NCBI GenBank assembly: GCA_036245525.1
Contig: BTPG01000005.1
Span: 127,396,120-127,460,119 of the forward strand
Origin: Semisulcospira habei
Lineage: Eukaryota > Mollusca > Gastropoda > Semisulcospiridae
Direction: 5' to 3'
DNA: 64,000 nt
The position numbers and the translations under genes were made by a program. How positions within the stretch are numbered: position 1 is the stretch's first letter; the number at the start of each line of letters is the position of its first letter. The notes under the pieces were generated by a model, which ran no database searches, was not told the origin of the DNA, and was given only the letters and a program-made list of their open reading frames with translations. Of the stretch, positions 46,686-54,300 are shown piece by piece.

Positions 46686-46806
46686 GCAAGAGGCATAGAT
46701 CCTCATGAGCCCCCGCAATTGCGGGGGCTCATGAGGATCTATGTCTCTTGCACTTGGATCATGCTAAGTTCACTTTTGCTTCGGCAGTCAAGTTAAAGGG
46801 GTTTAA
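46686..46806. mobile_element. P2 element
   Basis: The hairpin at 46686-46751 is fully complementary (CCCCGCAATTGCGGGG centre) but for one A/G change. The right outer arm ends GTCAAGTTAAAGGGGTTTAA. Confidence 0.93.
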
Positions 46807-46866
46807 TTGCAAAGACAGAAAAATACTTGGAGAACACTCCCAGAAACGTGGGCTCAAATGGTGTCA

Positions 46867-46931
46867 GCAAGAGACATAGATCCTCATGAGCCCCCGCAAT
46901 TGCGGGGGCTCATGAGGATCTATGTCTCTTT
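46867..46931. mobile_element. P2 palindrome
   Basis: GCAAGAGACATAGATCCTCA and its partner around CCCCGCAATTGCGGGG, 115 bp after the previous copy and in the same orientation of flanks. Confidence 0.93.
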
Positions 46932-48005
46932 CACTTGGATCACAAGTTATTGTGAAAACAGATACGGTTTTTTGTTTTATTATAATATATATTTGCATTT
47001 GTTTTCTCTTTTCAGATGCAAACCCCTTGGAAGCGTGATTGCACTCTTGCATCTGGAGAGGAACTTTCCGGGGAAAAAACTTCGATGACAAGATTGCGTT
47101 GACCTCGACAACGGAAGTACACATGCTCTGAATACAATAAGATAAGGCACGTAGCCTTCAACGATACAAGAGCGGACGATGCGTTCAAAACATGTGTATA
47201 ATGCTTGCCTTGTTTCAGTGGATACCCCTGAGATGTATAATTAGAACGGACGGTAATGCCGTTACTATAAATGCTAATAAGAAGTTTATGTAGGCAGAAC
47301 ACTGTGTGTCAGTGTTTTAATGCAATGTGCATTGCCTTATTGAATGAGAAAGACACTTAAACATTACTTCCTGGTACGATGTGAATTCGTGTCATCGCCA
47401 GTGCACGCTTCAAGTTACGCACATGAGTGTATTTGCTGCAGAAACATTCACGAAAACCGAAACTACGGTACTAGTTACAGCAAGGTGACAAACTTTCTGT
47501 CCACAATCTGGAACAAAGGTTAGCGATGGTACAAGTGAAGCTCAGATTCGGCGGTGTTGCCTCTGTGGACCGCTGTGTTAGGGGCACTGTTATCCGTAAA
47601 AATGTTTTACGTTTTCAAGATGTAGTGGCACACCTTTAAAAACGTTTTCGGAAGAACATCAACCGGCTTTGCTTAAAAGGTTCTTCGAAATATGTCTCTA
47701 CCCAGATACACTATGCTCACAGTGAAAGTCATACCGCCATCATGTGTGCAGTCTCCAGGCAGGTCTGTTATGAAGAGTCTTTCCATAGTTTTAGTTTTTA
47801 AGTCTGTCGAGAAGTACATACGTATTTCGCAAGAGACAGTCATGGATCATGCACAATAAAAAGGAAGCACATTATCTTTATTCGCATTTTAGTCTGAAAT
47901 AATTTGCGTTTTGCCTTCACAACGTCTGGTGAAAATTGTTCACCTGTGAGAAGGAACATTGCTTTTTCTTCTTAATACAACGCTTTGAAGACACATCCTT
48001 CTAAC
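46932..48005. other. Region upstream of GAREM coding start
   Basis: No palindromic element was seen here. It should contain 5' UTR, or an intron plus upstream exon, of the GAREM-like gene. CTTTTTCTTCTTAATACAAC before 47985 would suit a 3' splice site at TTTGAAG, so the first ATG-containing exon may begin near 47991. No TATA box or start site could be assigned. Confidence 0.4.
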
Positions 48006-48354
48006 ATGATGAAAAACCGAAGGCATTCGGCTCAAGAGACCGTAAGGTCAGGATCACCAGAGCTACCCCCATCCTCTCCGTCCGTTCCCCCTCCCCCTCT
48101 GGAATGGGCAGACCACCCCGAACGTCTAGGACCTCTCTTGAGGCACAATTCTCTGCCCTTTGTGGTGACGTGCGACCGGCGTGGACTGACGAACATGGAG
48201 AACATCAACTTTGACTTCACCCAGCCCCTCTTGTTACACACGCGACGCACGGTGCGCAAGGTGGTGGCCAGTAACCTTCTTCAAGTGCAAAACGGGGGCA
48301 CGACACAGGCGCGCGAGGTCGGCGACCGTCTGCTCATTCCTGAAGATTATAAAG
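48006..48354 (+). CDS. GAREM: GAREM-like coding exon 1
   Basis: Residues 1-116 plus one base. A Pro-rich lead (PPSSPSVPPPP) is followed by the CABIT start RHNSLPFVVTCDRRGL and LLIPEDYK. Donor AAAG|GTAAGG. Phase 1. Confidence 0.9.
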
Positions 48355-51300
48355 GTAAGGTTGAAATACATTCCAAACTCATTTGCAATTGACTCTTTGC
48401 ATCAGGAAATGGATCGTACGCGATATTTCACGGGTAGTGCCCGATACGCTTTGGTGTACTACCTTTGAATTACCATTGGTGAACATGGATCATTCTCCCT
48501 TTAAGCAAAGATCCTCGGGCAGACGTCGGCCGCAGTGGGCCCGCAAACGAATGTGCGCGAGCCACGGTACTTTTTTGCTTACTGGGTTCTTGTCCATTTA
48601 CTTCTATACTACATACTTATATTTCATTGAGCCACCCCTCAACCGGCTGGCGTCGGCCAATGTTGGCCCGAGCACAGACGTGCGCTAGCTGACTGGGATG
48701 TTGATAAATGTTTAAGAAGACAAACAGATCACATAATGCGATTAAAATGCAATCGAAACCAATCGACTGTGTCATGCGTCTGTCGTCGGTTAGAGATGGG
48801 GAAAGGACTGATGACTTTGTGGACACGAAAAGTCTGATTTCAAGGCTCCCCGCATCAGTAGCTGCAGATGTATCGTATATCGTTGGCGCCGGCAAACGCT
48901 ACACGACAGTTTCGCAGCTATTGATGCGGGACGCCTTGAATGAGCTAAAACCACCGTTTGATTAATGATTATCACACAAAACAAAACCGAACATATAATC
49001 AGTTACGGTGACAGATTATGCGTGTTGGTCTGTGAGTTTGAACCTTAGGACGCAGTCTATGTTTAGGTTCACTCCGGGTCAGTCTGCATTCCTGTCGCTC
49101 AAAGTCGTGTCGTCCGGCTGAGCATAGCTGATGACGTACAAATTTTCGAAAACAAGACAGGAAGGTTATAGATGTGAAAACACGTTTCTCGATTAATCCA
49201 TCTAGTCCCGAGACCGCATTTTCAAAATTTTAGAAGTGTTGCCTAACAATTATGCTGCAGAAGATAGATCGATAATTCAAGGGTAGTACCAGATTAGCTT
49301 GGCGCCTGATGGCGCCAAGCTAACCTGGCACTACCCTTGAATTATCATGGTCAGTCCATCTCCTGCTGTAGCGCGTCGGGTCTAAACGGGTTACGGTACA
49401 CAAAAGCTACCTCCTCACAGGCGCCTGACTGCTACTGCCTGTTAATATGTGAAATACGGTTTCTTCGAGTCAACCCCCGCGCGCACGGCACGCATACTCA
49501 GTAGTACAATCGTACTATTCAATACATTATGTGTGCGGTGCGTCGCAGGGGCTCATTTGCAAAGTCAAGTCAAGTAATTTATCCCACGAAGGGGCAATTC
49601 CAGTTTGGACGGGAGCGAATAAATATATCAAGTGAAGTAAAAAATGGATAAGACGCACATACGCACACACATACACCCAGGCACACAAGGCACCCATGCA
49701 CGCAGAATTAAGAACTATACTAATACTGACAGCTATGCTAATACTGACAACTATACTAATACTGACAACACTGTACTTCGTATATCATCAGCACTCGCCA
49801 GGCGCCTACTATTTTAACTTCCTACTCTTCGATCGTCTTCTCATCCGCTGCCCTGCTCTTAAACCCCCCACCCCACCCCACTCTCCCTTCCACCCCAGTA
49901 AAGCGAAAGAGCCTTGGGCCGACGCCGGTCGCAGTGGGCCCGAGAACAGCCATGCGCGGGTCCACTGCGGCCGACATCGGCCCGAAAACCGTCGCTTACC
50001 GGGACAATATGCAATCACGCACTAAAGTTTTCGAAAAGTCATCACTTCCGAATGACGTCATAAATATGCGCTGGTCTGTGATTTGGGACTTTACGCCAGA
50101 AGTCGTAAGGACCCAAATAAGGAATCGGCAGACATATCGATAAAGTCATAGCGGTATTTTGGGGATTTTTCTAAGTAATGCGTACAACTACTTTTAACCG
50201 TAGGAATTCAGAAATAAAAGAAGACATTGTGTATGATTTTCTCCAACGCTTTGTACCAATCATATCTGCCTGTCATGCAATTACGCCTTCTCTGGCCCGT
50301 AAAGGCAAAAGGGAGCAAGTCCAGCTTTTTGATAAAAACCACTGTTTTCAGTGTATTTCAATGAAAATCTCGCTTTTCACAAAAATGAACTTACTTCATT
50401 TAACTTTCACATGGCGGTCCTATTAAAATTGCACATTGCGTAAAGTCTATCTATCATGTTATAGATTCTGAAAGACAGGCACGTGTTAATGTTTACGCGT
50501 TTAGATAATTAGACCGTACGTCCTTACTTGGGACATATTTCGCACTTAGTATGAGTCAAGAGTACAGAGTGCGACCGATGAAATGTATTGTCGACAGTGA
50601 CCAGCACAGGATGTCGCACATCTGAAATCCAGACCAAAAGTGGACTGTCCTACATTTGAGTTTTTTTTTTTTCTTCAGACGTAGGATTGTTTTTCATTGA
50701 AGTTGAGAGCCCGTTATGTACGTCTTTCAAATAGCGTTTTAAACCGTCTGGTGCCAGTTGACGCAGATTGTGTTTGTGCAATAATCGTTAGCTCAATCTG
50801 CCCGCGACACACCACAGCAAAATATGGCTCGACCATGATAGTTCAAGGGTGATGGCAGAATAGCTTGGCGCCTATATAGGCGCCAAGTTATTCTGCCACC
50901 ACCCTTGAACTATCATGGCCGATCTGTCTCCTGAATTGTAATGCAGTCCACCGAGGATAACTCCAAAATGTGGGTATTTTGTACCTCGGGCACAATGAGT
51001 TAAATCCAACACCAGAAAGCCCTGGCTGTCCCAGGAACATGATTCAAAGTGGTGTCAGCAAGAAGCATAGATCCTCGTGAGTCCCGCAATTGCGGGGGCT
51101 CATGAGGATGTATACCTTTTGCAGTTCTTGGCACTGAACGTGTTATACTAACACATTCAACCATGACACACAGTGGGATGCATTGGTAATGACAGTTCAA
51201 GAAACTATTCTGGTACAACCCTTGAACCTGGATACAAAGGGGTGTCAGCAAGAGGCATAGATCCTCATGAGCTTTGCAGTTTGATTGTGTACAGCTTCTC

Positions 51301-54300
51301 TGGGCAGCAAATAGGTTAACTGTACGATTGTTTCGAGGACGCATGCGGCAGGGCTCGCAGCAATCGAGCGGAACGGTCAGTGTATACTGTGCGATTGTCC
51401 TCAGTATCTTACAGCGCTAATCCTACTTTTTGACATAATTTTCATCTTTGAATAAGTTTATTTTTTCCTTTGTTTGGCTGCAGGCTGGTTTGCAGTACTG
51501 GGATCCCCAGAGGAGGCCAAATCCGACAAGGTTATCCCCCATTTCCGCCAGGTGGCGAAGCTGGCGCTGTCCAAGTGCCAGAGCTTTCTGATTGGTGGGA
51601 ACGAGCCCGTTTCGGCGGTCCAGATTCCGTCCCCCGCGTCTGGAGTCGACTGTCTGCCGCAACCAAGACTGTTGTATCCAGGGGATGTGTTGAGAATGGG
51701 AATGCTATACTCGGCTGAAACAACACACAAAGTGAGTTTGTGTTTTAAGACTAAACTATAATATACACTGTCACAAGATAATTATGGATCCGACTGTGAT
51801 AGTTCAAGGGTGCTGCCAGAATAGCTTGGCGCCAAGCTATTCTGGCACCACCCTTGGACTATAATGGCGTATCTATCTCATGAACTGTACTGCTGCCCAA
51901 AGAAGACTGTCTACATTGTTGTAATGTGTTTAGAATGGCGACGGCATCTTCGGCTGAAATAACGCTCATAGTGAGTTTGTGTCTGAGCCTATTTATCTGT
52001 GTCACACTACAACCGGATTTGGACCGATCATGATAGTTCGAGGGTGGTGCCAGAATAGCGTGGCGCCTGTCGGCGCCAAGCTATTCTGGCACCACCCTTG
52101 AACTATCATGGTCGAATTACCTCCTGCGTTTTAATGAAGTGCTCAAGGGTCATTGGCAGGAATTGACGTTGTTAGGACTCATGTGTTAATTCGTCCTAGC
52201 ACTGTCATCGTAAACACGCTGTGGCAGATGGGTTGACCGTGATATTGACAGGGCATTGACGAGGCGCCAGGTTTTTCAGGGGCTTGTCGTCGATCCATTT
52301 CTTGAGTTCATAAGTAGTTAATAGCGGACGATTCTAACATTGACGAGGCGCCAGGTTTTTCAAGGGTTTGTCGATCCATTACTAGAGGTTTATGAGTAGC
52401 TTTTAGCGGACGATTTTAAACTCTTAGCACATTTTTCTGAATTAAATTCTTTGCACTGGCTATCAGTTGCTTGTCATCGGCACCGATGATACCTTATGGC
52501 TGAGTGAGTTAACCCTCACATTTTCATAAACAGGTGAAGACAGGCCCATTCCACAAGAAGAAGACAGTCAAGAAGGAAGAGAAGTTCCTGATGTGTACAG
52601 ACGAGCATGACCGCGACGTCTACCTCCCAGTGGAGAAGTGTGGCATGTTCTACGTTCTCACCATCGAGGGGCAGGTCACGCCCAAGATCCCCATTCTGCG
52701 CATGCCCGATGTCATCTCGCGCTTCCGGTTCCCGTGCGTGGTCAAGCTTCTGTACGGGAGAGTGCCTCCCACACCGTGCTCCTTCACGGGGACGCTCCTG
52801 CTGCAGGTACGTTTTCACAAGCAGTATACTGACGAGGAAAAGAAATGCGACATTTTTGGAATCATCGGAAACACTTTAGTGTTTCCGATGATTCCAAAAA
52901 TGTCGCATTTTTTATGCTCGTCAGTATACTTTTATGTGGTTAAGGGAAGATACGTGGCGGCCGAAGACTGCTGTTGATTTTCTAAAGAGCTTTAACCCCT
53001 TCGCAGCCAGTGATCACGAATTTCGCGCCTGAAACGACCGCGCATTGCCCGACAATCTCACGAAGAACAGTTGCACAGATGCTAATGTGACAAACTTTGG
53101 CGTTTGAACACACAACTAAGAAGAGACGTAAATCCTTATGAGCCCCCACGACTGCGGGGGCTCATGAATGAGGATTTATGTCTCTTTAGGCTTGGGTAGC
53201 CGTTTTTCGCCTTGCCCTGGCAGTTAAGGGATTAAACTCCATCCCAGAGTTTTCATAATGTCGTACCAGACATACTGTTCTGTTGCTGACTGTATTGCAC
53301 CTCGTTACGATCCAAAGTTACTCTCCGTCATAACTGAACTGGTAGGTAGTCTTTAGAAAGTAACACCCAGGTTAAGAACGTTCCAGAATAACGGGCACCT
53401 GGAGGCGCCAAACTATTCTGGCACCAGCCTTTAACCTTCATGGCCGACCTCTTTCCTCAGCTAATACGCAGTCTTCAGAAGGTAACTCTCAAACTCCGAA
53501 AGTTTGACCTGACGATTTAGAGTGTACATTTTAAGAAAACCTCTTTAATAAGTAACTTTTTCTGTATTTTGTATTCTGCCAACGAGTAATGTTGTTAAGC
53601 TTGTAAAATATAGCAAACGAACCGCCGATAGTTCAAGGGTGGTGCCAGAATAGATTGGTGCCTGAGGCGCCGAGCTGTTCTGGCACCACCCTTGAACTAA
53701 ATGGTTGATCTCTCTCCTAATCTGTAATGTAGTCTTCACATGACAATAAGCAAATTAAAAAAAAAAAATCAGTATCAGGATGCAATTGGTTAAACCTAGG
53801 CCACTTTCCTAAAAACAATTTGGAGGTGTCACTTAACGATGTTGTACCAGTTGCAGGAGATGGATGGACCATCATAATTCAAGGGTAGTGCCAGATTGCC
53901 TTAGCGCCTTTAGGCGCCAAGCTAATTGGGCGCTACCCTTGAATTATCATGGTCCATCGATCTCCTGCTGTTAGGCGTTGGGGCTAAATGGGTTAACACG
54001 GGTAGTAGTAAACAGAGCACTACTAATGGTATTAACCCATTCAGCTCTGACGCACAACAGCAGGAGATGGGTCGACCATGATAATTCAAGGTTAGTGCCA
54101 GATTAGCTTGGCGCCTGTCGGCGCCAAGCTAATTTGGCACTACCCTTGAATTATCATGGTCGATCCATCTCCTGCAACAGGTGCATAGACTTTAGATGAC
54201 GCCCACAAAATTTGGGAAATACGTGCGTCGGGCTGAATGAGTTCAGAGGTGACCAGCTACCAGCACCCCACGCCTGAGGGCTCAAGTCGACATTGGGCGT

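Larger units (their letters stand above)
48355..51483 (+). other. GAREM intron 1
   Basis: 3.1 kb with acceptor TTTGGCTGCAG. It contains at least eight palindromic elements listed separately and otherwise unrecognised A/T-rich DNA, with a short P8-like motif (TGAAAATCTCGCTTTTCA) near 50361. Confidence 0.85.
51732..52533 (+). other. GAREM intron 2
   Basis: 802 bp: two P1 elements and an 84-bp tandem duplication fill most of it. Acceptor TTTTCATAAACAG. Confidence 0.85.

Noticed and set aside
48650..48690. A second full P6 element in intron 1
   Set aside because: Only GGCGTCGGCC and GTTGGCCCGAGC remain; too short to call separately.
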